DNA from: Hordeum vulgare subsp. vulgare
Taxonomy: Eukaryota; Streptophyta; Magnoliopsida; Poales; Poaceae
DNA: 64,000 bases
Reading direction: 5' to 3'
Assembly: GCF_904849725.1 (NCBI RefSeq)
Contig: NC_058522.1
Span: 436,137,529 to 436,201,528 of the forward strand
The notes beneath the pieces were generated by a model that ran no database searches, was not told the DNA's origin, and saw nothing but the letters and a program-made list of their open reading frames with translations. This document shows, piece after piece, positions 34,833 through 45,793 of the stretch. Each line of letters begins with the position of its first letter. The first letter of the stretch is position 1. Both the position numbers and the translations under genes were made by a program.

Positions 34833-35787
34833 TGATGACCCACAAGTATAGGGGATCGCAACAGTTTTTGAGGGTAGAGTATTCAACCCAAATTTATTGA
34901 TTCAACTCAAAGGGAAGCGAAAGAATATTCCCAAGTATTAGCAGCTGAGTTGCCAATTCAACCACACCTGAAAGATTAGTATCTGCAAGCAAAGTGTCAG
35001 TAGCAAAGTGGTATGATAGCAATGGTGCCAGAAAAGGGTCTGTTGACGGTAGACTATTCCTGACTTGTTGTATCAATGTCGCCAGAAAATTCCTGTTGAC
35101 ATACAACTATTCCTGACTTGATGCCTCCCCGGTAACGGCGCCAGAAAAATGTCTCGCAGCAGGTAACAACAAAGTAACAAGTAACAATAGTAGTGACAAC
35201 ACTAGCAAGTAACAGTAGTAGTGACAGCAGTAGCAAGGAACAATAGTAGCGGCAAAGCAACGTAGCAAGGACCAGTAGTAAAAGAGTCGTAGGCATTGAA
35301 TCGGTGATGGATGATTATGCCGGATGTGATTCATCATGTAACAGCTACAACACAGAGAGGTAAGTAACTAACTCCCGTTCGTCAATCTAATGTAGGCATA
35401 TATTCCGTATGTAGTCATACGTGCTTAGGAAAAAGAACTTGCATGACATGTATTGTCCATCCCTCCTGTGGTAGCGGGGTCCTAATGGAAACTACGGGAT
35501 ATTAAGGTTCTCCTTTTAATAAAGAATCGGACCAACGCATTAAAACTTGGTGAATACATGAACTCCTCATACTATGGTCATCTCCGGGAGTGGTTCTGGC
35601 TATTGTCACTCCGGGGTTGTCTGGTCATAACACATAGTAGGTGACTACAACTTGCAAGATAGGATCTAAAACACACATATATTGGCGACAACATAATAGG
35701 TTCAGGTCTGAAATCATGCGGGCCATAGTGGCAAGCATTAAGCATGGCAAAGTAGTAGCAACATCAATCTCAGAACATAGTGGATAC
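34833..35787 (-). repeat. 5' LTR of the Athila-like element, distal part
   Basis: It starts TGATGACCCACAAG on the plus strand, which is the LTR's 3' end in element direction. It matches 12487-13440. It is interrupted at 35787 by Copia copy 2 (duplication GATAC) and continues at 44734. Confidence 0.88.
35020..35150 (-). repeat. Reiterated primer-site-like units inside the 5' LTR
   Basis: Three related units occur: GGTGCCAGAAAAGGGTCT, GTCGCCAGAAAATTCCT and CGGCGCCAGAAAAATGTCT. The first two are each followed by a GTTGAC...ACTATTCCTGACTTG stretch. The last is preceded by CCCCGGTAACGGCGCCA (35127-35143), one base from the real primer site. The same units are at about 12690-12805 in the 3' LTR, so they predate this insertion. 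Confidence 0.75.
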
Positions 35788-37616
35788 TGTTGGGGAACGT
35801 CGCATGGGAAACAAAAATTTTCCTACGCGCACGAAGACCTATCATGGTGATGTCCATCTACGAGAGGGGATGAGTGATCTACGTACCCTCGTAGACCGTA
35901 CAGCAGAAGCGTTTAGAGAACGCGGTTGATGTAGTGGAACGTCCTCACGTCCCTCGATCCGCCCCGCGAACAATCCCGCGATCAGTCCCACGATCTAGTA
36001 CCGAACGGACGGCACCTCCGCGTTCAGCACACGTACAGCTAGACGTTGATCTCGGCCTTCTTGATCCATCAAGAGAGACGGAGAGGTAGAAGAGTTCTCC
36101 AGAAGCGTGATGGCGCTCCGGAGGTTGGTGATGACCTTATCTCAGCAGGGCTCCGCCCGAGCTCCGCAGAAACGCGATCTAGAGGAAAAACCGTGGAGGT
36201 ATGTGGTCGGGCTGCCGTGGAAAAGTCGTCTCAAATCAGCCCTAAAACCTCCGTATATATAGGTGGGAGGGAGGGGGCCTTGCCTTGGGGCTCAAGGAGC
36301 CCCAAGGGGGTCGGCCGAGTCCAAGGGGGGAGGACTCCCCCCCCCCCCAAACCGAGTTGGACTTGGTTTGGTGGGAGGAGTCCCCCTTCCTTCCCACCTC
36401 CTTCCTTTTTTTTTCTTTCTCTTTGATTTTTATCTCTATGGCGCATAGGGCACTTGTGGTCTGTCCCACCAGCCCACTAAGGGCTGGTGTGCGTCCCTGA
36501 AGGCCTATGGGCTTCCCCGGGGTGGGTTGCCCCCCCCCCCCGGTGAACTCCCGGGACCCATTCCTCATTCCCGGTACATTCCCGGTAACTTCGAAAACCT
36601 TCCGGTAATCAAATGAGGTCATCCTATATATCAATCTTCGTTTCCGGACCATTCCGGAAACCCTCGTGACGTCCGTGATCTCATCCGGGACTCCGAACAA
36701 CATTCGGTAACCAACCATATAACTCTAATACGCATAAAACAACGTCGAACCTTAAGTGTGCAGACCCTGCGGGTTCGAGAACTATGTAGACATGACCCAA
36801 GAGACTCCTCGGTCAATATCCAATAGCGGGACCTGGATGCCCATATTGGATCCTACATTTTCTACGAAGATCTTATCGTTTGAACCTCAGTGCCAAGGAT
36901 TCATATAATCCCGTATGTCATTCCCTTTGTCCTTCGGTATGTTACTTGCCCGAGATTCGATCGTCAGTCTCCGCATACCTATTTCAATCTCGTTTACCGG
37001 CAAGTCTCTTTACTCGTTCCGTAATACAAGATCCCGCAACTTACACTAAGTTACATTGCTTGCAAGGCTTGTGTGTGATGTTGTATTACCGAGTGGGCCC
37101 CGAGATACCTCTCCGTCACACGGAGTGACAAATCCCAGTCTTGATCCATACTAACTCAACTAACACCTTCAGAGATACCTGTAGAGCATCTTTATAGTCA
37201 CCCAGTTACGTTGCGACGTTTGATACACACAAAGCATTCCTCCGGTGTCAGTGAGTTATATGATCTCATGGTCATAGGAATAAATACTTGACACGCAGAA
37301 AACAGTAGCAACAAAATGACACGATCAACATGCTACGTCTATTAGTTTGGGTCTAGTCCATCACGTGATTCTCCTAATGACGTGATCCAGTTATCAAGCA
37401 ACAACACCTTGTTCATAATCAGAAGACACTGACTATCTTTGATCAACTGGCTAGCCAACTAGAGGCTTGCTAGGAATGGTGTTTTGTCTATGTATCCACA
37501 CATGTAAATGAGTCTTCATTCAATACAATTATAGGATGGATAATAAACGATTATCTTGATACAGGAATTATAATAATAACTATATTTATTATTGCCTCTA
37601 GGGCATAATTCCAACA
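35788..37616 (-). repeat. 3' LTR of Copia copy 2
   Basis: The plus strand reads TGTTGGGGAACG at the left edge and ATTCCAACA at the right. Both termini are intact. A TATATATA is at 36254-36261. Confidence 0.97.
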
Positions 37617-37631
37617 GTCTCCCACTTGCAC
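37617..37631 (-). other. Polypurine tract of Copia copy 2
   Basis: The minus strand reads GTGCAAGTGGGAGAC directly before the 3' LTR, identical to copy 1. Confidence 0.85.
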
Positions 37632-37668
37632 TAGAGTCAATAATCCAGCCCTCACATCACCATGTGAA

Positions 37669-40600
37669 TTACATTGTAATAAATCTAACACCCATACAGT
37701 TCTGGTGTTGATCATGTTTTGGCCGTGGAAGAGGCTTAGTCAGCGGGTCTGCTACATTCAGATCCATGTGCACTTTGCATATATTCACGTCCTCTCCCTC
37801 GATGTAGTCGCGGATGAGGTTGAAGCGTCGTTTGATGTGTCTGGTCTTCTTGTGAAACCGTGGTTCCTTTGCTAAGGCAATGGCACCCGTGTTGTCACAG
37901 AACAAGGTTATTGGATTCAGTGCGCTTGGCACCACTCCAAGATCCGTCATGAACTGCTTCATCCAGACACCTTCCTTAGCCGCCTCCGAGGCAGCCATGT
38001 ACTCCGCTTCACATGTAGAATCTGCTATGACGCTTTGCTTGGAACTGCACCAGCTTACTGCACCCCCATTAAGAATAAATACGTATCCGGTTTGCGACTT
38101 AGAGTCGTCCGGATCTGTGTCAAAGCTTGCATCGACGTAACCTTTTACAGCGAGCTCTTCGTCACCTCCATATACGAGAAACATCTCCTTAGTCCTTTTC
38201 AGGTACTTCAGGATATTCTTGACCGCTGTCCAGTGATCCACTCCTGGATTACTCTGGAACCTACCTGCCATACTTATGGCCAGGCTAACATCCGGTCTAG
38301 TGCACAACATTGCATACATGATAGAACCTATGGCTGAAGCATAGGGGACGGAGCGCATATGCTCTCTATCTTCATCAGTTGCTGGGCACTGAGTCTTACT
38401 CAATTTCGTACCTTGTAGAACTGGCAAGAACCCTTTCTTGGACTGTTCCATTTTGAACCTCTTCAAAACTTTATCAAGGTATGTGCTTTGTGAAAGTCCT
38501 ATCAGGCGTTTTGATCTATCGCTATAGATCTTAATGCCTAGAATGTAAGCAGCTTCTCCTAGGTCCTTCATAGAGAAATTTTTATTCAAGTAACCTTTTA
38601 TGCTCTCCAAAAACTCTACGTTGTTTCCAATCAGTAATATGTCATCCACATATAATATTAGAAACGCCACAGAGCTCCCACTCACTTTCTTGTAAACACA
38701 AGATTCTCCAATCACTTGTATAAACCCAAATGCTTTGATCACCTCATCAAAGCGTTTGTTCCAACTCCGAGATGCTTGCACCAGTCCATAAATGGATCGC
38801 TGGAGCTTGCACACCTTGTTAGCATTCTTAGGATCGACAAAACCTTCGGGTTGTATCATATACAACTCTTCCTTAAGGAAACCGTTAAGGAACGCCGTTT
38901 TGACATCCATCTGCCAGATTTCATAATCGAAAAATGCAGCTATTGCTAACATGATTCTGACGGATTTAAGCATCGCTACGGGTGAGAAAGTCTCATCGTA
39001 GTCAACTCCTTGAACTTGTGAAAAACCCTTTGCCACAAGTCGAGCTTTATAAACGGTCACATTGCCGTCAGCGTCCGTCTTCCTCTTAAAGATCCATTTG
39101 TTCTGAATGGCCTTGCGGCCCTCAGGTAGTACCTCCAAGGTCCACACTTTGTTCTCATACATGGATCCTATCTCGGACTTCATGGCTTCTAGCCATTTGT
39201 TGGAATCTGGGCCCACCATTGCTTCTTCATAATTCGCAGGTTCATTGTTGTCTAACAACATGATTGACAAGACGGGATTACCGTACCACTCTGGAGCAGC
39301 ACGTGGTCTCGTCGACCTGCGTGGTTCGACAGAAACTTGAACTGGAGTTTCATGATCATCATCATTAACTTCCTCCTCAACCGGCGTCGCAATGACAGGG
39401 GTTTCCCCTTGCCCTGCGCCACCATCCAGAGGGATGAGAGGTTCGACAACCTCGTCAAGTTCTATCTTCCTCCCACTCAATTCTCTCGAGAGAAACTCCT
39501 TCTCGAGAAAAGCTCCGTTTTTAGCAACAAACACTTTGCCCTCGGATTTGAGATAGAAGGTGTACCCAACTGTCTCTTTTGGGTAACCTATGAAGACGCA
39601 CTTTTCCGCTTTGGGTTCCAGCTTTTCAGGCTGAAGCTTTTTGACATAAGCATCACATCCCCAAACTTTAAGAAACGACAACTTTGGTCTTTCGCCATAA
39701 CACAGTTTGTATGGTGTCGTCTCAACGGATTTTGATGGTGCCCTATTTAAAGTGAATGCAGCTGTTTCTAATGCATAGCCCCAAAATGATAACGGCAAAT
39801 CAGTAAGAGACATCATAGATCGCACCATCTCTAATAGAGTACGATTACGACGTTCGGACACACCATTACGCTGTGGTGTTCCAGGCGGTGTCAATTGTGA
39901 AACAATTCCACATTGTCTTAAGTGAGCACCAAACTCGAAACTCAGATATTCACCCCCACGATCAGACCGTAGGAACTTGATCTTCTTGTTACGATGATTT
40001 TCCACTTCACTCTGAAATTGCTTGAACTTTTCAAATGTTTCAGACTTGTGCTTCATCAAGTAGACATAACCATATCTACTCAAATCGTCAGTGAAGGTGA
40101 GAAAATAACGATATCCGCCGCGTGCCTCCACGCTCATCGGACCACACACATCGGTATGTATGATTTCCAATAAGTCACTTGCACGCTCCATTGTTCCGGA
40201 GAACGGAATCTTAGTCATCTTGCCCATGAGGCATGGTTCGCACGTGTCAAGTGAACCAAAGTCAAGTGACTCCAAAAGTCCATCAGCATGGAGTTTCTTC
40301 ATGCGCTTTACACCAATATGACCTAAGCGGCAGTGCCACAAAAATATGGCGCTATCATTGTTTACTCTAACTCTTTTGGTCTCAATGTTATGTATATGCG
40401 TATCGTTATCAAGATTCAATATGAACAATCCTCTCATATTCGGTGCATGACCATAAAAGATGTTACTCATAGAAATAGAACAACCATTATTCTCTGACTT
40501 AAAAGAGTAACCGGCTCGCAATAAACAAGATCCATATATAATGTTCATGCTCAACGCAGGCACTAAATAACAATGATTTAAGTTCATCACTAATCCCGAC

Positions 40601-41193
40601 GGTAGCTGAAGTGACACTGTGCCGACGGCGATTGCATCAACCTTGGAACCATTTCCTACGCGCATCGTCACTTCATCTTTCGCCAGCCTTCGTCTATTCC
40701 GCAGTTCCTGTTTCGAGTTGCAAATATGAGCAACAGAACCGGTATCAAATACCCAGGCACTACTACGAGAGCCGATTAAGTACACATCAATAACATGTAT
40801 ATCAAATATACCTGATTTTTCTTTGCCCGCCTTCTTATCTGCCAGATACTTGGGGCAATTGCGCTTCCAGTGACCCATACCCTTGCAATAGTAACACTCC
40901 GTTTCAGGCTTAGGTCCAGCTTTGGGTTTCTTCGGCGGATTGGCAACAGGCTTGCCGCTCTTCTTCGAATTGCCCTTCTTGCGTTTGCCGTTTCTCTTGA
41001 AACTAGTGGTCTTATTCACCATCAACACTTGATGCTCTTTACGGAGTTCAGACTCTGCGACTTTCAGCATCGCAAACAACTCGCCGGGTGACTTGTTCAT
41101 CCCTTGCATGTTGTAGTTCAACACAAAGCCTTTATAGCTTGGCGGCAGTGATTTGAAGGATTCTGTCAGTGATAGCCTCTTGCGGGAGTTCAA
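37669..41193 (-). CDS. Copia pol frame with gag C-terminus, open for 1174 codons
   Basis: Residue numbers count from the in-frame ATG at 41193; genuine protein starts after residue 14, where the gag frameshift joins. It has the zinc knuckle CYYCKGMGHWKRNC at 100-113 and protease DTG at 150-152. Integrase HHCC is H287, H292, C318, C321, with catalytic D348, D411 and E447 (35 residues between the last two). RT has D763 in QMDVKTAF and YVDD at 848-851. RNase H has YVDASFD, EAEYMA and LFCDNTGAI, and the end is VRFITM. Domain order protease-integrase-RT-RNase H is diagnostic for Ty1/Copia. All key residues are present, so enzymes might be active if made from another start or in trans. Confidence 0.95.
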   Translation of the reverse strand: MNSRKRLSLTESFKSLPPSYKGFVLNYNMQGMNKSPGELFAMLKVAESELRKEHQVLMVNKTTSFKRNGKRKKGNSKKSGKPVANPPKKPKAGPKPETECYYCKGMGHWKRNCPKYLADKKAGKEKSGIFDIHVIDVYLIGSRSSAWVFDTGSVAHICNSKQELRNRRRLAKDEVTMRVGNGSKVDAIAVGTVSLQLPSGLVMNLNHCYLVPALSMNIIYGSCLLRAGYSFKSENNGCSISMSNIFYGHAPNMRGLFILNLDNDTHIHNIETKRVRVNNDSAIFLWHCRLGHIGVKRMKKLHADGLLESLDFGSLDTCEPCLMGKMTKIPFSGTMERASDLLEIIHTDVCGPMSVEARGGYRYFLTFTDDLSRYGYVYLMKHKSETFEKFKQFQSEVENHRNKKIKFLRSDRGGEYLSFEFGAHLRQCGIVSQLTPPGTPQRNGVSERRNRTLLEMVRSMMSLTDLPLSFWGYALETAAFTLNRAPSKSVETTPYKLCYGERPKLSFLKVWGCDAYVKKLQPEKLEPKAEKCVFIGYPKETVGYTFYLKSEGKVFVAKNGAFLEKEFLSRELSGRKIELDEVVEPLIPLDGGAGQGETPVIATPVEEEVNDDDHETPVQVSVEPRRSTRPRAAPEWYGNPVLSIMLLDNNEPANYEEAMVGPDSNKWLEAMKSEIGSMYENKVWTLEVLPEGRKAIQNKWIFKRKTDADGNVTVYKARLVAKGFSQVQGVDYDETFSPVAMLKSVRIMLAIAAFFDYEIWQMDVKTAFLNGFLKEELYMIQPEGFVDPKNANKVCKLQRSIYGLVQASRSWNKRFDEVIKAFGFIQVIGESCVYKKVSGSSVAFLILYVDDILLIGNNVEFLESIKGYLNKNFSMKDLGEAAYILGIKIYSDRSKRLIGLSQSTYLDKVLKRFKMEQSKKGFLPVLQGTKLSKTQCPATDEDREHMRSVPYASAIGSIMYAMLCTRPDVSLAISMAGRFQSNPGVDHWTAVKNILKYLKRTKEMFLVYGGDEELAVKGYVDASFDTDPDDSKSQTGYVFILNGGAVSWCSSKQSVIADSTCEAEYMAASEAAKEGVWMKQFMTDLGVVPSALNPITLFCDNTGAIALAKEPRFHKKTRHIKRRFNLIRDYIEGEDVNICKVHMDLNVADPLTKPLPRPKHDQHQNCMGVRFITM

Positions 41194-41650
41194 TCCCTAG
41201 CTCAGCTAGACGGTTTGAGTACCCACACATTTTGAGCACATGTTCACTGACAGACGAGTTTTCCTCCATCTTGCAAGCATAGAATTTATCGGAGGTCTCA
41301 TACCTCTCGATCCGGGCGTTCTTCTGAAAGATAAACTTCAACTCCTGGAACATCTCAAATGCTCCATGACGCTCAAAGCGACATTGAAGTCCCGGTTCTA
41401 AGCCATACAAGACTGCACATTGAACTATTGAGTAGTCCTCCTTACGTGCTAACCAAGCGTTCTTAACATCCTGATCAGCCGTAGCGGGTGGTTCATCTCC
41501 TAGCGCAGCATTAAGGACATAGTCCTTCTTCCCAGCTTGTAAGATTAGCTTAAGATTACGAGCCCAATCTACAAAGTTGCCTCCATCATCTTTCAACTTA
41601 GCTTTCTCTAGGAACGTATTAAAATTCAGGATGACTGTTGCGTGAGCCAT
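41132..41650 (-). pseudogene. gag N-terminal frame of Copia copy 2, frameshifted
   Basis: It starts MAHATVILNFNTFLEKAKL at 41650 and matches copy 1 gag through EAITDRILQ. One extra T in the run at 41152-41154 (copy 1 has two at the matching place, near 30612) moves the frame. This frame then ends after a few unrelated codons while the pol frame continues. In BARE-type elements gag and pol are normally one continuous frame, so this is a lesion and not a programmed site; no slippery heptamer with a structure is evident. Confidence 0.9.
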
Positions 41651-42890
41651 GATCTACAACACAAATATATTCAAAGTGGACTTAGACTATGTTCAAGATA
41701 ATTAGAGTTTAACTTAATCAAATTACTCGCTAAACTCCCACTCAAAAAGTACATCTCTCTAGTCATTTGAGTGGTTCATGATCCACTTACACTAGCTCAA
41801 GTCTGATCATCACGTGAGTTGAGTATAATTTCAGTGGTAAGCATCCCTATGCTAATCATATCATCTATATGATTCATGACCGACCTTTCGGTCTCATGTG
41901 TTCCGAGGCCATGTCTGCACATGCTAGGCTCGTCAAGCTTAACCCGAGTGTTCCGCGTGCGCAACTGTTTTGCACCCGTTGTATGTGAACGTTGAGTCTA
42001 TCACACCCGATCATCACGTGGTGTCTCGAAACGACGAACTGTAGCAACGGTGCACAGTCGGGGAGAACACAATTTCGTCTTGAAATTTTAGTGAGAGATC
42101 ACCTCATAATGCTACCGTCGTTCTAAGAAAAATAAGGTGCATAAAAGGGTTAACATCACATGCAATTCATAAGTGACATGATATGGCCATCATCACGTGC
42201 TTCTTGATCTCCATCACCAAAGCACCGGCACGATCTTCTTGTCACCGGCGCCACGCCATGATCTCCATCAACGTGTTGCTATCAGGGTTGTCGTGCTACT
42301 CATGCTATTACTACTAAAGCTACATCCTAGCAAAATAGTAAACGCATCTGCAAGCACACACGTTAGTATAAAGACAACCCTATGGCTCCTGCCGGTTGCC
42401 GTACCATCGACGTGCAAGTCGATATTTCTATTACAACATGATCATCTCATACATCCAATATATCACATCACATCATTGGCCATATCACATCACAAGCATA
42501 CCCTGCAAAAACAAGTTAGACGTCCTCTAATTTTGTTGTTGCATGTTTTACGTGGTGACCATGGGTATCTAGTAGGATCGCATCTTACTTACGCAAACAC
42601 CACAACGGAGATATATGAGTTGCTATTTAACCTCATCCAAGGACCTCCTCGGTCAAATCCGATTCAACTAAAGTTGGAGAAAACGACACTTGCCAGTCAT
42701 CTTTGAGCAACAGAGTTACTCGTAACGATGAAACCAGTCTCTCGTAAGCGTACGAGTAATGTCGGTCCAAGCCGCTTCAATCCAACAATACCGCGGAATC
42801 AAGAAAAGACTAAGGAGGGCAGAAAAACGCACATCACCGCCCACAAAAACTTTTATGTTCTACTCGAGAAGACATCTACGCATGAACCTA
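41651..42890 (-). other. Untranslated leader of Copia copy 2
   Basis: About 1.2 kb of non-coding sequence lies between primer site and gag, nearly identical to that of copy 1. It carries no supported gene on either strand. Confidence 0.75.
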
Positions 42891-42903
42891 GCTCATGATG
42901 CCA
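42891..42903 (-). other. Primer-binding site of Copia copy 2
   Basis: The minus strand reads TGGCATCATGAGC next to the LTR, the same sequence as in copy 1. Confidence 0.7.
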
Positions 42904-42904
42904 C

Positions 42905-44728
42905 TGTTGGGGAACGTCGCATGGGAAACAAAAAATTTCCTACGCGCACGAAGACCTATCCTGGTGATGTCCATCTACGAGAGGGGATGAGTGATCTACG
43001 TACCCTCGTAGACCGTACAGCAGAAGCGTTTAGAGAACACGGTTGATGTAGTGGAAGTCCTCACGTCCCTCGATCCGCCCCGCGAACAATCCCGTGATCA
43101 GTCCCACGATCTAGTACCGAACGGACGGCACCTCCGCGTTCAGCACACGTACAGCTCGACGTTGATCTCGGCCTTCTTGATCTAGCAAGAGAGACGGAGA
43201 GGTAGAAGAGTTCTCCGGCAGCGTGACGGCGCTCCGGAGGTTGGTGATGACCTTGTCTCAGCAGGGCTCCGCCTGAGCTCCGCCGAAACGCGATCTAGAG
43301 GAAAAACCGTGGAGGTATGTGGTCGGGCTGCCGTGGAAAAGTCGTCTCAAATCAGCCCTAAAACCTCCGTATATATAGGTGGGAGGGAGGGGGCCTTGCC
43401 TTGGGGCTCAAGGAGCCCCAAGGGGGTCGGCCGAGTCCAAGGGGGGAGGACTCCCCCCCCAAACCGAGTTGGACTTGGTTTGGTGGGAGGAGTCCCCCTT
43501 CCTTCCCACCTCCTTCCTTTTGTTTTCTTTCTCTTTGATTTTTATCTCTATGGCGCATAGGGCACTTGTGGGCTGTCCCACCAGCCCACTAAGGGCTGGT
43601 GTGCCTCCCTCAAGGCCTATGGGCTTCCCCGGGGGTGGGTTGCCCCCCCCCCCGGTGAACTCCCGGAACCCATTCGTCATTCCCGGTACATTCCCGGTAA
43701 CTCCGAAAACCTTCCGGTAATCAAATGAGGTCATCCTATATATCAATCTTTGTTTCCGGACCATTCCGGAAACCCTTGTGACGTCCGTGATCTCACCCGG
43801 GACTCCGAACAACATTCGGTAACCAACCATATAACTCTAATACGCATAAAACAACGTCGAACCTTAAGTGTGCAGACCCTGCGGGTTCGAGAACTATGTA
43901 GACATGACCCGAGAGACTCCTCGGTCAATATCCAATAGCGGGACCTGGATGCCCATATTGGATCCTACATATTCTACGAAGATCTTATCATTTGAACCTC
44001 AGTGCCAAGGATTCATATAATCTCGTATGTCATTCCCTTTGTCCTTCGGTATGTTACTTGCCCGAGATTCGATCGTCAGTATCCGCATACCTATTTCAAT
44101 CTCATTTACCGGCAAGTCTCTTTACTCGTTCCGTAATACAAGATCCCGCAACTTACACTAAGTTACATTGCTTGCAAGGCTTGTGTGTGATGTTGTATTA
44201 CCTAGTGGGCCCCGAGATACCTCTCCGTCACACGGAGTGACAAATCCCAGTCTTGATCCATACTAACTCAACTAACACCTTCGGAGATACCTGTAGAGCA
44301 TCTTTATAGTCACCCAGTTACGTTGCGACGTTTGATACACACAAAGCATTCCTCCGGTGTCAGTGAGTTATATGATCTCATGGTCATAGGAATAAATACT
44401 TGACACGCAGAAAACAGTAGCAACAAAATGACACGATCAACATGCTACGTCTATTAGTTTGGGTCTAGTCCATCACGTGATTCTCCTAATGAAGTGATCC
44501 AGTTATCAAGCAACAACACCTTGTTCATAATCAGAAGACACTGACTATCTTTGATCAACTGGCTAGCCAACTAGAGGCTTGCTAGGGATGGTGTTTTGTC
44601 TATGTATCCACACATGTAAATGAGTCTTCATTCAATACAATTATAGCATGGATAATAAACGATTATCTTGATACAGGAATTATAATAATAACTATATTTA
44701 TTATTGCCTCTAGGGCATAATTCCAACA
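42905..44728 (-). repeat. 5' LTR of Copia copy 2
   Basis: Both termini are intact (TGTTGGGG and CCAACA on the plus strand). It has single-base differences and a one-base deletion (GTGGAAGTCC against GTGGAACGTCC) relative to its partner. Confidence 0.97.
43370..43377 (-). promoter_or_regulatory. TATA box in the 5' LTR of Copia copy 2
   Basis: TATATATA read on the minus strand is at the position matching 32829-32836 and 36254-36261. It would drive genomic RNA synthesis of this copy. Confidence 0.5.
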
Positions 44729-44990
44729 GATACTAGGGATCAATCCCCGTCAAAACTAACTCGATTACATGATAGATCTCATCCAACTCATCACCGTCCA
44801 GCAAGCCTACAATGAGATTACTCACGAACGGTGAAGAGCATCATGGAATTGGCGATGGAGGAAGGTTGATGATGACGATGGCGATGATTTCCCCTCTCCG
44901 GAGCCCAGAACGGACTCCAGATCTGCCCTCTAGATGAAGCACAGGAGATGGTGGCGCTTCTGTATCGTAAAACACGATGAATCCTTCTCC
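44729..44990 (-). repeat. 5' LTR of the Athila-like element, remaining part
   Basis: It continues 35787 and matches 13441-13703, then breaks at 44990 after ATCCTTCTCC. The 364 bases that should follow, including the TGATACGTCTCC terminus, are absent. The first five bases are the second copy of the GATAC duplication. Confidence 0.85.
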
Positions 44991-45741
44991 GTGCGGTGAC
45001 CTCACCCAGTGAGTTGGTTTTGTTTGACCAACTAGATCTATGATTCTGGCAATGGGAGAAGTGCTTGGTTTTGGGTTCATATCGTGCGGTGACCTCACCT
45101 AGTGACAGAAGGGGTAGCGAGGCACACATCGTGTTGTTGCCATCAAGGGTAAAAAGATGGGGTTTTCATCATTGGTTTGAGATTATCCCTCTACATCATG
45201 TCATCTTGCTTAAGGCGTTACTCTGTTTGTCATGAACTCAATACACTAGATGCATGCTGGATAGCGGTTGATGTGTGGACTAATAGTAGTAGATGCAGAA
45301 AGTATCAGTCTACTTGTCTCGGACGTGATGCCTATATGTATGATCATTGCCTTAGATATCGTCATGACTTTGCGCGGTTCTACCAATTGCTCGACAGTAA
45401 TTTGTTCACCCACCGTGATATTTGCTATTTTGAGAGAAGCCTCTAGTGAACACTATGGCCCCCGGGTCTACTCCACACCATATTTTCAGCCTTACACTTT
45501 TTACTTCGTTGCACTTTCCGCCTTCATATCTCACTTTGCAATCAATCTTGAAGGGATTGACAACCCCTTTAAAGCGTTGGGTCCAAGCTCTTTTGTGTTT
45601 GCGCAGGTACTCTGGACTGGACGAGATTCTCCTACTGGATTGATACCTTGGTTCTCAAACTAAGGGAAATACTTATTGCTCCTGTGCTACATCACCCTTT
45701 CCTCTTCAAGGGAAAAACCAACGCAAGCTCAAGAGACGACA
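44991..45741 (+). repeat. 3' half of a plus-strand Gypsy LTR (TGATACGTCTCC family)
   Basis: It carries the characteristic run GGGAGAAGTGCTTGG, CCTCTACATCATGTCATC, GGATAGCGGTTGATGTGTGG, GGCCCCCGGGTCTACTCC, then CCTTTCCTCTTCAAGGG and an end near 45741. A primer site follows, so this is the 3' end of a 5' LTR in plus orientation. A 22-base direct repeat (44991-45012 and 45084-45105) is at the broken edge. Confidence 0.75.
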
Positions 45742-45751
45742 AAAGGATCTG

Positions 45752-45769
45752 TGGCACCACTGTCGGGGA
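45752..45769 (+). other. Degraded tRNA-Asp-type primer-binding site
   Basis: TGGCACCACTGTCGGGGA resembles TGGCGCCGTTGCCGGGGA with four changes, ten bases after the LTR end. Internal sequence after it lasts only to 45793. Confidence 0.65.
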
Positions 45770-45793
45770 AGGACTTTTGTTGCCGTAGCACTC

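Larger units (their letters stand above)
35788..44728 (-). mobile_element. BARE-1/WIS/Angela-type Copia, copy 2, full length
   Basis: The LTRs at 35788-37616 and 42905-44728 are 1829 and 1824 bases, with the target duplication GATAC at 35783-35787 and 44729-44733. The uninterrupted sequence at 13450 (GTGGATACCAGGGATC) is the empty-site equivalent in the other LTR of the host, which confirms the boundaries. Total length is 8941 bases. Coding sequence is nearly intact. The LTRs differ at about 5 of the first 220 bases, so it is fairly recent. Confidence 0.98.
12487..44990 (-). mobile_element. Athila-like Gypsy, minus strand, interrupted by three later insertions
   Basis: Host segments are 12487-13735, 18999-25255, 34184-35787 and 44734-44990. 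In the element's own direction (right to left) the order is 5' LTR, tRNA-Asp-type primer site, gag-protease, an Athila-type ORF, a long 3' non-coding region, polypurine tract, 3' LTR. No RT, RNase H or integrase is visible between protease and the Athila ORF, so it is a deletion derivative or belongs to a naturally pol-less family such as Sabrina. The start of the 5' LTR (about 364 bases relative to the 3' LTR) is missing at 44990/44991, so no target duplication can be scored. Confidence 0.82.

Noticed and set aside
41132..41193. Programmed frameshift between gag and pol in Copia copy 2
   Set aside because: Copy 1 has one base fewer and a continuous frame at this point, so the difference is a simple insertion.
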